Position numbers and translations under genes: made by a program. Below the pieces are notes generated by a model, which made no database searches, was not told the origin of the DNA, and saw nothing but the letters and a program-made list of their open reading frames with translations. Of a DNA stretch of 64,000 nucleotides, positions 8,170 to 17,171 are shown in pieces; within the stretch, counting starts at the first letter, position 1; every line of letters begins with the position of its first letter. Origin of the DNA: Pseudocitrobacter sp913778145 (GTDB lineage Bacteria; Pseudomonadota; Gammaproteobacteria; Enterobacterales; Enterobacteriaceae). The stretch lies in NCBI GenBank assembly GCA_035726825.1, contig JALNTX010000007.1:282860-346859 (forward strand), in the 5' to 3' direction.

Positions 8170-9356
8170 TTATTTCAGCCGCGAGTGACTACCGTGCCGC
8201 CGCCGAGCGCATTCTGCCACCGTTCCTGTTCCACTACATCGACGGCGGCGCATATGCGGAATACACCCTGCGCCGCAACGTGGAAGATTTATCTCAGGTC
8301 GCCCTGCGCCAGCGCGTGCTGAAGAACATGGCCGACCTCAGCCTGGAAACCACGCTGTTTGAAGAAAAACTCTCCATGCCGGTTGCGCTTGGCCCGGTCG
8401 GCCTGTGCGGCATGTACGCGCGTCGTGGCGAGAAGCAGGCAGCGGCGGCGGCGGATGCTCATGGTATTCCGTTCACGCTCTCTACCGTGTCCGTTTGCCC
8501 CATTGAAGAAGTCGCGCCAACCATCAAGCGCCCGATGTGGTTCCAGCTGTACGTGCTGCGCGACCGGGGTTTTATGCGTAACGCGCTGGAACGTGCAAAG
8601 GCGGCGGGTTGCTCCACGCTGGTGTTTACGGTTGATATGCCGACGCCGGGCGCGCGTTATCGCGATGCCCACTCAGGCATGAGCGGCCCGAATGCCGCGA
8701 TGCGTCGCTACTGGCAGGCGGTAACACATCCACAGTGGGCGTGGGATGTCGGCCTCAACGGGCGTCCGCACGATCTGGGTAATATCTCCGCCTACCTCGG
8801 CAAACCGACCGGACTGGAGGATTACATCGGCTGGCTGGCGAACAACTTCGATCCGTCGATTTCGTGGAAAGACCTGGAGTGGATCCGTGAATTCTGGGAT
8901 GGCCCGATGGTGATCAAAGGGATCCTCGATCCGGAAGATGCGCGCGACGCGGTACGCTTTGGCGCAGACGGGATTGTGGTTTCGAACCACGGTGGCCGCC
9001 AGCTGGATGGCGTGCTTTCTTCTGCCCGCGCACTGCCTGCGATTGCCGATGCGGTGAAAGGCGATATCGCGATTCTGGCGGATAGCGGCATTCGCAACGG
9101 GCTGGACGTGGTGCGTATGATTGCGCTGGGTGCAGATACCGTACTGCTGGGACGTGCGTATCTTTATGCGCTGGCAACGGCAGGCCAGGCAGGCGTGGCG
9201 AATCTGCTGAGCCTGATTGAGAAAGAGATGAAGGTGGCGATGACGTTGACCGGTGCGAAAACGATTAGTGAAATCAGCCGCGACTCATTGGTGCAGGAAC
9301 TGGGCAAAACCTTGCCTGCGGCGCTGGCGCCACTGGCGAAGGGGAATGCAGCGTAG
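8166..9356 (+). CDS. lldD: L-lactate dehydrogenase (FMN, quinone-linked)
   Basis: Peripheral membrane flavoenzyme that oxidises L-lactate to pyruvate and passes electrons to the quinone pool. The 396-residue protein belongs to the FMN-dependent alpha-hydroxy-acid dehydrogenase family: FHYIDGGAYAEYT near the N-terminus, FQLYVLRDR, and the catalytic histidine in VSNHGGRQLDG followed by the phosphate-binding DSGIRNGLDVVR. Length equals that of K-12. Last gene of the operon; a dispersed palindrome follows it. Confidence 0.97.
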   Translation: MIISAASDYRAAAERILPPFLFHYIDGGAYAEYTLRRNVEDLSQVALRQRVLKNMADLSLETTLFEEKLSMPVALGPVGLCGMYARRGEKQAAAAADAHGIPFTLSTVSVCPIEEVAPTIKRPMWFQLYVLRDRGFMRNALERAKAAGCSTLVFTVDMPTPGARYRDAHSGMSGPNAAMRRYWQAVTHPQWAWDVGLNGRPHDLGNISAYLGKPTGLEDYIGWLANNFDPSISWKDLEWIREFWDGPMVIKGILDPEDARDAVRFGADGIVVSNHGGRQLDGVLSSARALPAIADAVKGDIAILADSGIRNGLDVVRMIALGADTVLLGRAYLYALATAGQAGVANLLSLIEKEMKVAMTLTGAKTISEISRDSLVQELGKTLPAALAPLAKGNAA

Positions 9357-9378
9357 GCCCCTCACCGTGCACTATCTG

Positions 9379-9413
9379 TCCCCTCTCCCTCAGGGAGAGG
9401 GTTAGGGTGAGGG
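9379..9413. repeat. Palindromic dispersed repeat, second copy
   Basis: CCCCTCTCCCT-CAGGGAGAGGG hairpin followed by TTAGGGTGAGGG, nearly identical to the unit between mtlA and mtlD at 2738. It sits between lldD and trmL and may end or attenuate the lld transcript. Confidence 0.7.
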
Positions 9414-9459
9414 TGACGTTATTTTCTGCTATTCTGCCCACCGCACTTAAGGGGGCAGC

Positions 9460-9933
9460 ATGCTTAACATCGTTTTATTCGAACCAGAAATTCCGCCAAA
9501 TACCGGCAATATCATCCGCCTTTGCGCCAATACCGGCTTTCGTCTGCATATCATCGAACCGATGGGTTTTGCCTGGGACGATAAGCGTCTGCGCCGCGCC
9601 GGGCTGGATTATCACGAATTTACTGCTGTCACGCGTTATCAAAACTACGACGCGTTTTTTGAGGCAGAGAAACCCCAGCGTCTGTTTGCCCTGACCACCA
9701 AAGGCACGCCTGCACACAGTGCGGTAAGTTACCAGGATAGCGACTATCTGATGTTTGGCCCGGAAACGCGCGGCCTGCCAGCATCAATTCTGGATGCCCT
9801 GCCGCCGGAACAAAAAATTCGTATTCCAATGATGCCGGACAGCCGCAGCATGAACCTGTCTAACGCGGTGTCGGTGGTGGTGTATGAAGCATGGCGCCAG
9901 CTGGGATATCCGGGCGCCATTTTACGAGGTTAA
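9460..9933 (+). CDS. trmL: tRNA (cytidine/uridine-2'-O-)-methyltransferase TrmL
   Basis: Methylates the 2'-O of the wobble nucleotide 34 in tRNA-Leu (CAA and UAA anticodons) using S-adenosylmethionine. The 157-residue SPOUT-class protein has the trefoil-knot motifs PEIPPNTGNIIRLCANTG near the start, FGPETRGLP in the middle and IPMMPDSRSMNLSNAVSVVV at the end. Length equals that of K-12 TrmL (YibK). The start ATG follows AAGGGGGC. It converges on cysE one base away. Confidence 0.96.
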   Translation: MLNIVLFEPEIPPNTGNIIRLCANTGFRLHIIEPMGFAWDDKRLRRAGLDYHEFTAVTRYQNYDAFFEAEKPQRLFALTTKGTPAHSAVSYQDSDYLMFGPETRGLPASILDALPPEQKIRIPMMPDSRSMNLSNAVSVVVYEAWRQLGYPGAILRG

Positions 9934-9934
9934 A

Positions 9935-10756
9935 TCAAATGCCGTCGCCATACTCAAACGTATGGTGAATGCCGTTGAAGTGCTGGTCCATATCCATCGA
10001 CGGTTTATCGCTGTCTGGTTTACCGACAATACGCGCCGGTACGCCTGCGGCGGTCGTGTGCGGTGGCACGGGTTGCAGTACCACGGAACCTGCGCCAATT
10101 TTCGCGCCGCGCCCAACTTCAATATTGCCGAGGATTTTCGCGCCCGCACCAATCATGACGCCTTCGCGGATTTTAGGATGACGATCCCCGCTGGTTTTCC
10201 CGGTACCGCCAAGGGTGACCGATTGCAGAATCGAGACGTCGTTCTCAATCACCGCCGTTTCACCAACGACAATGCCGGTCGCGTGGTCGAGCATGATGCC
10301 ACGGCCAATTTTCGCAGCCGGATGGATATCGACCTGGAACGTCACAGAGACCTGATTTTGCAGAAAAATCGCCAGTGCGCGACGCCCCTGCAACCACAGC
10401 CAGTGGCCGATGCGATAAGCTTGCAACGCGTGAAAACCTTTCAGATAAAGCAGCGGCGTGGAGTATTTATCTACCGCCGGGTCACGCGTGCGCACCGCCT
10501 GAATATCGCAGGCCGCAGAGGCGATCATTTCCGGGTCAGCCGCGTAGGCTTCTTCCACCACTTCACGAATGGCGATGGCAGGCATAATCGGCGACGCCAG
10601 TTTGTTAGCTAACATGTAGCTGAGAGCGCTGCCGAGGTTTTCATGCTTGAGTAGCGTCGCGTGATAAAAGCTGGCCAGCATCGGCTCGCAATCGGCCAGT
10701 GCCCGGGCTTCGGCTTTAATGTTGTTCCAGACAATCTCCAGTTCTTCACACGACAT
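9935..10756 (-). CDS. cysE: Serine O-acetyltransferase
   Basis: Makes O-acetylserine from serine and acetyl-CoA, the first step of cysteine synthesis; feedback-inhibited by cysteine and complexed with CysK in E. coli. The 273-residue product has an N-terminal helical domain (1-140) and a C-terminal left-handed beta-helix of hexapeptide repeats (IGRGIMLDHATGIVVGETA, IGAGAKILGNIEVG). The C-terminus ends FEYGDGI; the terminal Ile is the residue that inserts in CysK. The frame is open to 10867, but the ATG at 10756 gives the family start MSCEELEIVW. Confidence 0.97.
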   Translation of the reverse strand: MSCEELEIVWNNIKAEARALADCEPMLASFYHATLLKHENLGSALSYMLANKLASPIMPAIAIREVVEEAYAADPEMIASAACDIQAVRTRDPAVDKYSTPLLYLKGFHALQAYRIGHWLWLQGRRALAIFLQNQVSVTFQVDIHPAAKIGRGIMLDHATGIVVGETAVIENDVSILQSVTLGGTGKTSGDRHPKIREGVMIGAGAKILGNIEVGRGAKIGAGSVVLQPVPPHTTAAGVPARIVGKPDSDKPSMDMDQHFNGIHHTFEYGDGI

Positions 10757-10835
10757 TGCATACTCCAGACGATAATGAATGACCGGCCAGTTCTGTGCCA
10801 GCCGGGTCATTTGAGGTGACAAAGGTTTCCTGTAT

Positions 10836-11855
10836 TTACTTGCCGCTGCGTTCGTCCTTGCGAGCACGACCTAATAACGTCAATGCTGCCTCGCGCGCAC
10901 TTTTTCCGCAATATAATACCTGATAAATTTCCTCGGTTATTGGCATTTCGACACCCACTCGGTGTGCCAATTCGCGAACTTCCTTGGTATTACGGTAACC
11001 TTCGACCACCTGGCCGATTTTATCCTGCGCATCCTGAACGTCTGCGCCCTGGCCGAGCGCCATGCCGAAACGACGGTTACGCGACTGGTTGTCGGTACAG
11101 GTCAGAACCAGATCGCCCAGCCCCGCCATCCCCATAAAGGTGACCGGATCGGCACCCAGCGCCGCGCCCAGACGTGACATTTCGGTCAGGCCACGGGTGA
11201 TCAGCGCCGTACGGGCATTCGCGCCAAAGCCGATGCCGTCGGAGATACCCGCGCCAATAGCAATAACGTTTTTCACCGCGCCGCCCAGCTGCACGCCGAT
11301 AAAATCGGGGTTGCTGTAAACGCGGAAGCTTTTGCCGCAGTGCAGCAGTTGCTGCAAGTCGTCGGCAAAGACCGGGTCGGTTGATGCCAGAGAAATCGCG
11401 GTCGGCAAGCCTGCCGCCAGCTCTTTGGCAAACGTCGGCCCGGAGATAACCGCCAGCGGGATATCCTCGCCAAGGGCTTCTCGCGCCACGTCCTGCAACA
11501 GACGCCCCGTTTCTGCTTCCAAACCTTTCGTCGCCCATACCACGCGCGCATCGCTACGCATCAGCGGTTTCATCTGGCGCAGCACCAGACCGAAGACGTG
11601 GCTTGGCACAACCACCAGCACATTGCGGCTGGCAGCCAGCGCCGTCGCGAGATCGCTTTCGAGGTGCAGAGAGTCCGGGAAGGGAACATCGGGAAGAAAT
11701 GCCACGTTGCAGCGGTCACGCTGTAAGGTGGCGATATGTTCAGGATCGTGGCCCCAGAGTACGACCTGGTGGCCGTTTCTTGCCAGGGTAATGGCAAGAG
11801 CGGTGCCGTACGAGCCGGCACCGATCACAGTCATTGAAGCATTAAGTGCGTTCAT
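10836..11855 (-). CDS. gpsA: Glycerol-3-phosphate dehydrogenase [NAD(P)+]
   Basis: Reduces dihydroxyacetone phosphate to sn-glycerol-3-phosphate for phospholipid synthesis. The 339-residue protein has the Rossmann motif VIGAGSYGTALA at residues 10-21, the conserved GLGDLVLTC, and the substrate-site VKNVIAIGAGISDG. Its start codon overlaps the secB stop (TGATG), so it is cotranslated with secB. cysE follows 79 bases downstream on the same strand, as in K-12. Confidence 0.97.
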   Translation of the reverse strand: MNALNASMTVIGAGSYGTALAITLARNGHQVVLWGHDPEHIATLQRDRCNVAFLPDVPFPDSLHLESDLATALAASRNVLVVVPSHVFGLVLRQMKPLMRSDARVVWATKGLEAETGRLLQDVAREALGEDIPLAVISGPTFAKELAAGLPTAISLASTDPVFADDLQQLLHCGKSFRVYSNPDFIGVQLGGAVKNVIAIGAGISDGIGFGANARTALITRGLTEMSRLGAALGADPVTFMGMAGLGDLVLTCTDNQSRNRRFGMALGQGADVQDAQDKIGQVVEGYRNTKEVRELAHRVGVEMPITEEIYQVLYCGKSAREAALTLLGRARKDERSGK

Positions 11856-12322
11856 CAGGCATCCTGATGTTGTTCTGCACCTTCGCCGGACTGCTGCTGC
11901 AAGTAGTTCATGAACAGCGCATCAAAGTTAACCGGCGCAAGGTTCAGCTGTGGGAAAGTCCCACGGGAAACCAAGCTGGTGATGCATTCACGCGCATACG
12001 GGAACAGAATGTTCGGGCAATATGCACCCAGGCAGTGCGCCATCTGAGTACCTTCGATACCTTCGATGGAGAAAATACCGCCCTGCTGAACTTCACACAG
12101 GAAGCCAGTTTCTTCGCCCAGCGTCGCCGTTACGGTGACACGCAGCACCACTTCAAACACGCCTTCCGCCAGTTGGTTGGAAGCCGTATCAAGATCAAGT
12201 TTAACCTCTGGTTGCCAATCTTTCTGGAAAACGTGCGGCGCATTTGGCGCTTCGAAAGATACGTCCTTGGTGTAGATACGCTGGATCTGGAAATTCATTT
12301 CAGTGTTGTTTTGCTCAGACAT
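11855..12322 (-). CDS. secB: Protein-export chaperone SecB
   Basis: Cytoplasmic tetrameric chaperone that holds preproteins unfolded and delivers them to SecA. The 155-residue acidic product equals the K-12 length; it contains the SecA-contact and substrate-groove stretches FQKDWQPEVKLDLDTASNQL and CPNILFPYARECI. The frame is open to 12403, but the ATG at 12322 yields MSEQNNTEMNFQIQRIY, the family start. Part of the yibN-grxC-secB-gpsA cluster. Confidence 0.97.
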   Translation of the reverse strand: MSEQNNTEMNFQIQRIYTKDVSFEAPNAPHVFQKDWQPEVKLDLDTASNQLAEGVFEVVLRVTVTATLGEETGFLCEVQQGGIFSIEGIEGTQMAHCLGAYCPNILFPYARECITSLVSRGTFPQLNLAPVNFDALFMNYLQQQSGEGAEQHQDA

Positions 12323-12409
12323 GTGTAAAAACCCTTTCGTGTTGTCCTTAAAATACGCGTTATTCTTCAGGCCGATACGTGTCGGCGTGACGCTCACGCA
12401 CATGCGCTC

Positions 12410-12658
12410 TTACAGCAGGGGATCAAGTCCACCACGTGCATCAAGCGCATACAAGTCATCACAGCCGCCAATGTGCTGTGCATCAATAAAAATCTGCGGA
12501 ACCGTCGTGCGGCCACTGCGCTTAATCATCTCTTCGCGTTTTTCCGCGTTGCCATCGATCGGCAGCTCCTGGAAGGTCACGCCTTTGCTGCTCAGCAGCG
12601 CTTTTGCGCGATGGCAAAACGGGCAGGTCGCTTTGGTGTAGATTTCGATAGTAGCCAT
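12410..12658 (-). CDS. grxC: Glutaredoxin 3
   Basis: Small cytoplasmic thiol-disulfide oxidoreductase that uses glutathione. The 82-residue thioredoxin-fold protein has the dithiol active site CPFC at residues 12-15 and the glutathione-binding TVPQIFIDAQHIGGCDDL. One residue shorter than K-12 GrxC. It lies between yibN and secB on the same strand, 11 bases from yibN. Confidence 0.96.
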   Translation of the reverse strand: MATIEIYTKATCPFCHRAKALLSSKGVTFQELPIDGNAEKREEMIKRSGRTTVPQIFIDAQHIGGCDDLYALDARGGLDPLL

Positions 12659-12669
12659 GACAATTATCC

Positions 12670-13101
12670 TTACTTACCGCGAACTAAAGGAAGATTTTCG
12701 CCGCTCCAGCCTGCAATACCTTCTTTCAGCACATAAACCTGTTCAAAGCCCGCTTTGAGCAGCGCGTTTGCCGATTCCTGTGCCTGCATGCCAGACGCGT
12801 CGGTGACGATCACCGGTTTGTTCTTGTGCTTGTCTAACTCACCCACGTTGTTGGCTTTCACTTCCGCCGGCAGCAGGTTGATAGAGCCTGCGATGTGGCC
12901 TTTACGGAAATCATCGCGCTGACGCAGGTCGACAACCACCGCGTCTTCTTTGTTGATAAGGCGCGTAGCTTCGCCACGGGTAATCACTTTAACTTTAGAC
13001 GCCAGACCTTTAAAGGTGGTGAACAGAACGGCCACCAGTAAGGCTATCCATGCGATGCTCAGCACAGGGTGACGGCTAACAAATTGCATAATTTCTTGCA
13101 T
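12670..13101 (-). CDS. yibN: YibN, membrane-anchored rhodanese-like protein without cysteine
   Basis: The 143-residue product has one N-terminal transmembrane helix (about 12-30; VLSIAWIALLVAVLFTTF) and a rhodanese fold from about 40 (VVVDLRQRDDFRKGHIAGSI). Rhodaneses normally carry a catalytic cysteine in the loop after the central strand; here that loop reads VIVTDASGMQAQ and the whole protein has no cysteine. It therefore cannot act as a sulfurtransferase through a persulfide, and probably has a binding or scaffold role. Length agrees with K-12 YibN. Upstream of grxC and secB in one leftward cluster. Confidence 0.9.
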   Translation of the reverse strand: MQEIMQFVSRHPVLSIAWIALLVAVLFTTFKGLASKVKVITRGEATRLINKEDAVVVDLRQRDDFRKGHIAGSINLLPAEVKANNVGELDKHKNKPVIVTDASGMQAQESANALLKAGFEQVYVLKEGIAGWSGENLPLVRGK

Positions 13102-13351
13102 GGGGGGTAACGACTCCCGACTTAATGATTAAAAAACCAGGGAAGGAGTATACCTGTGCAGTGGAGCAAATACAGCCAGGCCGCGCGATGTAATGCATTT
13201 TCTGCGGCGTACTCCGGAAAAAATGCCACAAAAGCGCCGTTTCAGTACGTAATCCTTCCTCTTTTTTTGATCTTCAGTGGCTGTTTGATCGATTCAGCTG
13301 TAGTAAAATTACGCAAAATTTTCTATCTCCTTCGAGCATGAGGTTGTCGCA
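13102..13351. promoter_or_regulatory. Divergent yibN / gpmI promoter region
   Basis: A 250-base gap between divergent genes. It is AT-rich near 13240-13330 with promoter-like hexamers ahead of gpmI (TAGTAAAAT near 13301). No operator or RNA gene is recognisable. Confidence 0.4.
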
Positions 13352-14899
13352 ATGTCGGTTTCTAAAAAACCTATGGTACTGGTAATCCTTGATGGCTACG
13401 GCTATCGCGAAGAACACCAGGATAACGCTATCTTCAGCGCAAAAACCCCTGTCATGGACGCCCTGTGGGCCAAACGTCCTCACACCCTGATCGACGCATC
13501 CGGTCTGGAAGTGGGTCTGCCGGATCGCCAGATGGGCAACTCCGAAGTCGGTCACGTTAACCTGGGCGCAGGCCGTATTGTGTATCAGGACCTGACCCGT
13601 CTCGACGTGGAAATTAAAGATCGCGCATTCTTCGCCAACCCGGTGCTGTGCGGCGCAGTCGATAAAGCCGCGAAAGCAGGCAAAGCCGTGCACATCATGG
13701 GCCTGCTCTCTGCGGGCGGCGTTCACAGCCACGAAGATCACATCATGGCGATGGTTGAACTGGCCGCTGAACGCGGTGCAGAAAAAATCTACCTGCACGC
13801 ATTCCTTGATGGCCGCGACACCCCGCCGCGTAGCGCTGAAGGCTCACTGAAAAAATTCGAAGACAAATTTGCTGCACTGGGCAAAGGCCGCGTAGCGTCT
13901 ATCATTGGCCGCTACTACGCCATGGACCGCGACAACCGTTGGGATCGCGTTGAGCAAGCCTACAACCTGATGACTCAGGCCAAAGGCGAGTTCCAGTTCG
14001 ACACCGCAGTAGAAGGCCTGCAGGCGGCCTACGCGCGTGATGAAAACGATGAATTCGTGAAAGCGACCGTTATCCGCGCGGCCGGCCAGGCCGATGCCGC
14101 TATGGAAGATGGCGATGCGCTGATTTTCATGAACTTCCGTGCTGACCGTGCGCGTGAAATCACTCGCGCCTTCGTGAACGCCGATTTCGACGGTTTCAAA
14201 CGTCAAAAAGAAGTGAAACTGGGCGACTTCATCCAGCTGACCGAATACGCTGCCGACATCAAAGCACCGTGCGCTTACCCGCCGGCGTCTCTGGCGAATA
14301 CCTTTGGCGAGTGGATGGCGAAAAACGATAAAACCCAGCTGCGCATCTCCGAAACCGAGAAATACGCACACGTCACCTTCTTCTTTAACGGCGGCGTAGA
14401 AGAACCGTTCAAAGGTGAAGATCGCATCCTGATCAACTCACCAAAAGTTGCCACCTACGATCTGCAACCGGAAATGAGCTCCGCAGAGCTGACCGAAAAA
14501 CTGGTCGCGGCAATCAAGAGCGGTAAATACGACACCATCATCTGTAACTACCCGAACGGCGACATGGTCGGCCACACTGGCGTGATGGATGCGGCAATCA
14601 AAGCCGTTGAAGCGCTGGATAATTGTGTCGATCAGGTTGCGAAAGCGGTTGAATCCGTTGGCGGCCAGTTGCTGATCACCGCAGACCACGGTAACGCTGA
14701 ACAGATGCGCGACCCGGCTACCGGCCAGGCGCATACAGCCCATACCAACCTGCCGGTTCCGCTGATCTACGTTGGCGAGAAAAATCTGAAAGCTGTCGAT
14801 GGCGGCAAGCTTTCCGATATCGCACCGACCATGTTGACGCTGATGGGCATGGAAATCCCGCAAGAGATGACTGGTAAGCCGCTGTTCATCGTGGAATAA
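13352..14899 (+). CDS. gpmI: 2,3-bisphosphoglycerate-independent phosphoglycerate mutase
   Basis: Manganese enzyme that interconverts 3- and 2-phosphoglycerate in glycolysis without the bisphosphoglycerate cofactor. The 515-residue product has the alkaline-phosphatase-like fold: metal-binding Asp in VILDGYGYR, the phosphoryl-acceptor serine in GNSEVGHVNLGAG, the HAFLDGRDTPP and GRYYAMDRDNRW motifs, and the second metal cluster in ITADHGNAEQM. One residue longer than in K-12. Followed by envC after nine bases. Confidence 0.97.
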   Translation: MSVSKKPMVLVILDGYGYREEHQDNAIFSAKTPVMDALWAKRPHTLIDASGLEVGLPDRQMGNSEVGHVNLGAGRIVYQDLTRLDVEIKDRAFFANPVLCGAVDKAAKAGKAVHIMGLLSAGGVHSHEDHIMAMVELAAERGAEKIYLHAFLDGRDTPPRSAEGSLKKFEDKFAALGKGRVASIIGRYYAMDRDNRWDRVEQAYNLMTQAKGEFQFDTAVEGLQAAYARDENDEFVKATVIRAAGQADAAMEDGDALIFMNFRADRAREITRAFVNADFDGFKRQKEVKLGDFIQLTEYAADIKAPCAYPPASLANTFGEWMAKNDKTQLRISETEKYAHVTFFFNGGVEEPFKGEDRILINSPKVATYDLQPEMSSAELTEKLVAAIKSGKYDTIICNYPNGDMVGHTGVMDAAIKAVEALDNCVDQVAKAVESVGGQLLITADHGNAEQMRDPATGQAHTAHTNLPVPLIYVGEKNLKAVDGGKLSDIAPTMLTLMGMEIPQEMTGKPLFIVE

Positions 14900-14908
14900 T
14901 CCCTCCCC

Positions 14909-16180
14909 ATGAGGGGAAAGGCGATTTTTGTACTTAAAGGGGCCGCGGTTACGCTGCGGTCCACATTATACGCCAGCGCACTCAGCGCTGGCGTATTGCT
15001 GTGCGCGTCGTCTGCCCACGCCGACGATCGCTCGCAGCTGCAATCAATTCAGGCCGATATTGCCGCCAAAGAGCGCGCAGTACGCCAGCAACAACAGCAA
15101 CGTTCCTCTCTGCTCGCTCAGTTGAAAGCGCAGGATCAGGCCATCGCCGCCGCCGCGCGTCAGCTTCGCGAAACACAAGCCACGCTGACGCAGCTTAATA
15201 AGCAAATCGACGAAATGAACGCCTCGATTGCGAAACTGGAAGCGCAGCGCGCCATCCAGGAGCGCAATCTTGCCGCCCAGCTCGACGCCGCGTTTCGTCA
15301 GGGTGAACACACCGGTATTCAGCTCATTCTCAGCGGCGAAGAGAGCCAGCGCGGTCAGCGCCTGCAGGCTTACTTCGGCTACCTCAATCAGGCACGCCAG
15401 GAGACCATCGCCGAGCTGAAACAGACGCGCGAGCAGGTCACCGCGCAAAAAGCCGAGCTGGAAGAAAAACAAAGCCAACAGCAAACCCTGCTGTATGAAC
15501 AAAAAGCGCAGCAGGCGAAGCTTGAGCAGGCGCGCAGCGAACGACAAAAAACCATCGCCGGGCTGGAATCCTCTATCCAGCAGGGTCAGCAGCAGTTAAA
15601 CGAACTGCGCGCGAACGAATCCCGCCTGCGTAACAGCATCGCCCGCGCGGCGGCGGCGGCCAAAGCGCGCGCCGAACGTGAAGCCCGCGAAGCCGATGCG
15701 GTGCGCGACCGCCAAAAAGAAGCCACCAGCAAAGGCAAGACCTACAAACCGACCGAAAGCGAACGTTCGCTGATGTCGCGTACCGGTGGCCTCGGCGCAC
15801 CGCGCGGTCAGGCGTTCTGGCCGGTTCGCGGTACCACGCTGCACCGCTACGGCGAACAGTTGCAGGGTGAGCTGCGCTGGAAAGGGATGGTTATCAGCGC
15901 CTCGGAAGGCACTGAAGTGAAAGCCATCGCCGATGGTCGCGTCATTCTGGCCGACTGGTTGCAGGGCTACGGTTTGGTCGTGGTAGTTGAGCACGGGAAA
16001 GGCGATATGAGTCTTTACGGCTATAATCAGAGTGCGCTGGTCAGCGTAGGTACGCAGGTTCGCGCCGGACAGCCGATTGCGCTGGTTGGTAACAGCGGAG
16101 GTCAGGGCCGACCGTCGCTCTATTTCGAAATTCGCCGCCAGGGTCAGGCGGTCAATCCACTACCGTGGTTGGGAAGATAA
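14909..16180 (+). CDS. envC: Murein hydrolase activator EnvC
   Basis: Periplasmic divisome protein that is recruited by FtsEX and activates the amidases AmiA and AmiB to split septal peptidoglycan. The product has an N-terminal signal sequence (cleavage near AHA-DD, about residue 38), a long coiled coil (about 40-275, Gln/Lys/Glu heptads) and a C-terminal LytM domain (about 300-420; GMVISASEGTEVKAIADGRV) that is degenerate in the family, hence an activator and not a hydrolase. The start at 14909 makes a long n-region; an internal start is possible because the K-12 N-termini differ. Cotranscribed with gpmI and yibQ. Confidence 0.93.
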   Translation: MRGKAIFVLKGAAVTLRSTLYASALSAGVLLCASSAHADDRSQLQSIQADIAAKERAVRQQQQQRSSLLAQLKAQDQAIAAAARQLRETQATLTQLNKQIDEMNASIAKLEAQRAIQERNLAAQLDAAFRQGEHTGIQLILSGEESQRGQRLQAYFGYLNQARQETIAELKQTREQVTAQKAELEEKQSQQQTLLYEQKAQQAKLEQARSERQKTIAGLESSIQQGQQQLNELRANESRLRNSIARAAAAAKARAEREAREADAVRDRQKEATSKGKTYKPTESERSLMSRTGGLGAPRGQAFWPVRGTTLHRYGEQLQGELRWKGMVISASEGTEVKAIADGRVILADWLQGYGLVVVVEHGKGDMSLYGYNQSALVSVGTQVRAGQPIALVGNSGGQGRPSLYFEIRRQGQAVNPLPWLGR

Positions 16181-16182
16181 GT

Positions 16183-17115
16183 TTGCTTCAATTTCGCAGG
16201 ATCCTTCTTCTTGGCGCCCTCACCTTAGCGGCGCCAGTCTTTGCGGGGAAGCTGGCGATTGTCATTGATGATTTTGGCTATCGCCCGCACAACGAAAATC
16301 AGGTGCTGGCAATGCCGTCAGCCGTCTCCGTGGCCGTTCTCCCCAATGCGCCGCATGCCCATGAAATGGCGACCAAAGCGCATAACAGCGGGCATGAAGT
16401 GCTCATCCATCTGCCGATGGCACCGCTCAGTAAACAGCCGTTGGAAAAAGACACGCTGCGCCCGGAAATGAGCAGCGACGAAATCGAACGCATTATTCGC
16501 GAATCAGTGAATAAGGTTCCGTATGCCGTGGGGTTAAACAACCACATGGGCAGCGCGATGACCTCCAGCCTGTTCGGCATGCAGAAAGTGATGCAGGCGC
16601 TGAGCCGCTATAACCTTTATTTCCTCGACAGCATGACCATTGGCAACAGCCAGGCGATGCGCGCCGCCAGCGGCACAGGCGTGAAGGTAATTAAGCGCAA
16701 AGTGTTCCTCGACGATACGCAGAATGAAGCCGATATTCGCCGTCAGTTTAACCGGGCGGTTGAGCTGGCGCGGCGTAACGGTTCGGCGATTGCGATTGGA
16801 CACCCGCATCCGTCGACCGTAAGTGTATTGCAACAGATGCTGCCCACGTTACCGTCGGATATCACCCTTGTGCGCCCGAGCGATCTGCTTAACGAACCGC
16901 AAGTAGACACCTCCACGCCAAATCTGACGCCACCGAAAGGCACAGCGCCAGACGCACCGCGAAATCCGTTCCGCGGCGTGAAGCTGTGTAAAACGAAGAA
17001 AGCGCCGGAACCGGTATACGCTACCCAGTTCTTTACCGTGATGGCGGACAGCATCAGCAACAGCACCGTGATGCAGTACCTGCGGCTTCAGTGGCAGGGT
17101 TGGGATAAGCCGTAA
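16183..17115 (+). CDS. yibQ: YibQ, divergent polysaccharide deacetylase
   Basis: Secreted or periplasmic protein of about 310 residues with a signal peptide (RRILLLGALTLAAPVFA) and a divergent NodB-like polysaccharide deacetylase domain (LAIVIDDFGYR at the start, HLPMAPL, and IGHPHPSTV towards the end). Substrate unknown. Start choice is uncertain: GTG at 16165 overlaps envC, while TTG at 16183 follows GGGAAGA at a good distance and gives an N-terminus like that of K-12 (MxQFRR); the latter is used. Third gene after gpmI-envC. Confidence 0.9.
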   Translation: MLQFRRILLLGALTLAAPVFAGKLAIVIDDFGYRPHNENQVLAMPSAVSVAVLPNAPHAHEMATKAHNSGHEVLIHLPMAPLSKQPLEKDTLRPEMSSDEIERIIRESVNKVPYAVGLNNHMGSAMTSSLFGMQKVMQALSRYNLYFLDSMTIGNSQAMRAASGTGVKVIKRKVFLDDTQNEADIRRQFNRAVELARRNGSAIAIGHPHPSTVSVLQQMLPTLPSDITLVRPSDLLNEPQVDTSTPNLTPPKGTAPDAPRNPFRGVKLCKTKKAPEPVYATQFFTVMADSISNSTVMQYLRLQWQGWDKP

Positions 17116-17126
17116 CCTATGAAAAT

Positions 17127-17158
17127 GCCCGGTGGCGCTGTGCTTACCGGGCCTACAG
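17127..17158. repeat. REP element
   Basis: GCCCGGTGGCGCTGTGCTTA-CCGGGCCTACAG palindrome, same family as the copy at 5429, placed between the convergent genes yibQ and waaH. Confidence 0.75.
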
Positions 17159-17171
17159 ACCTTGCCAAACA

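Noticed and set aside
9407..9694. 95-residue plus-strand frame overlapping trmL
   Set aside because: Wrong frame of trmL and begins inside the dispersed repeat.
9884..10612. 242-residue plus-strand frame opposite cysE
   Set aside because: Antisense to the well-conserved cysE; no domain recognised.
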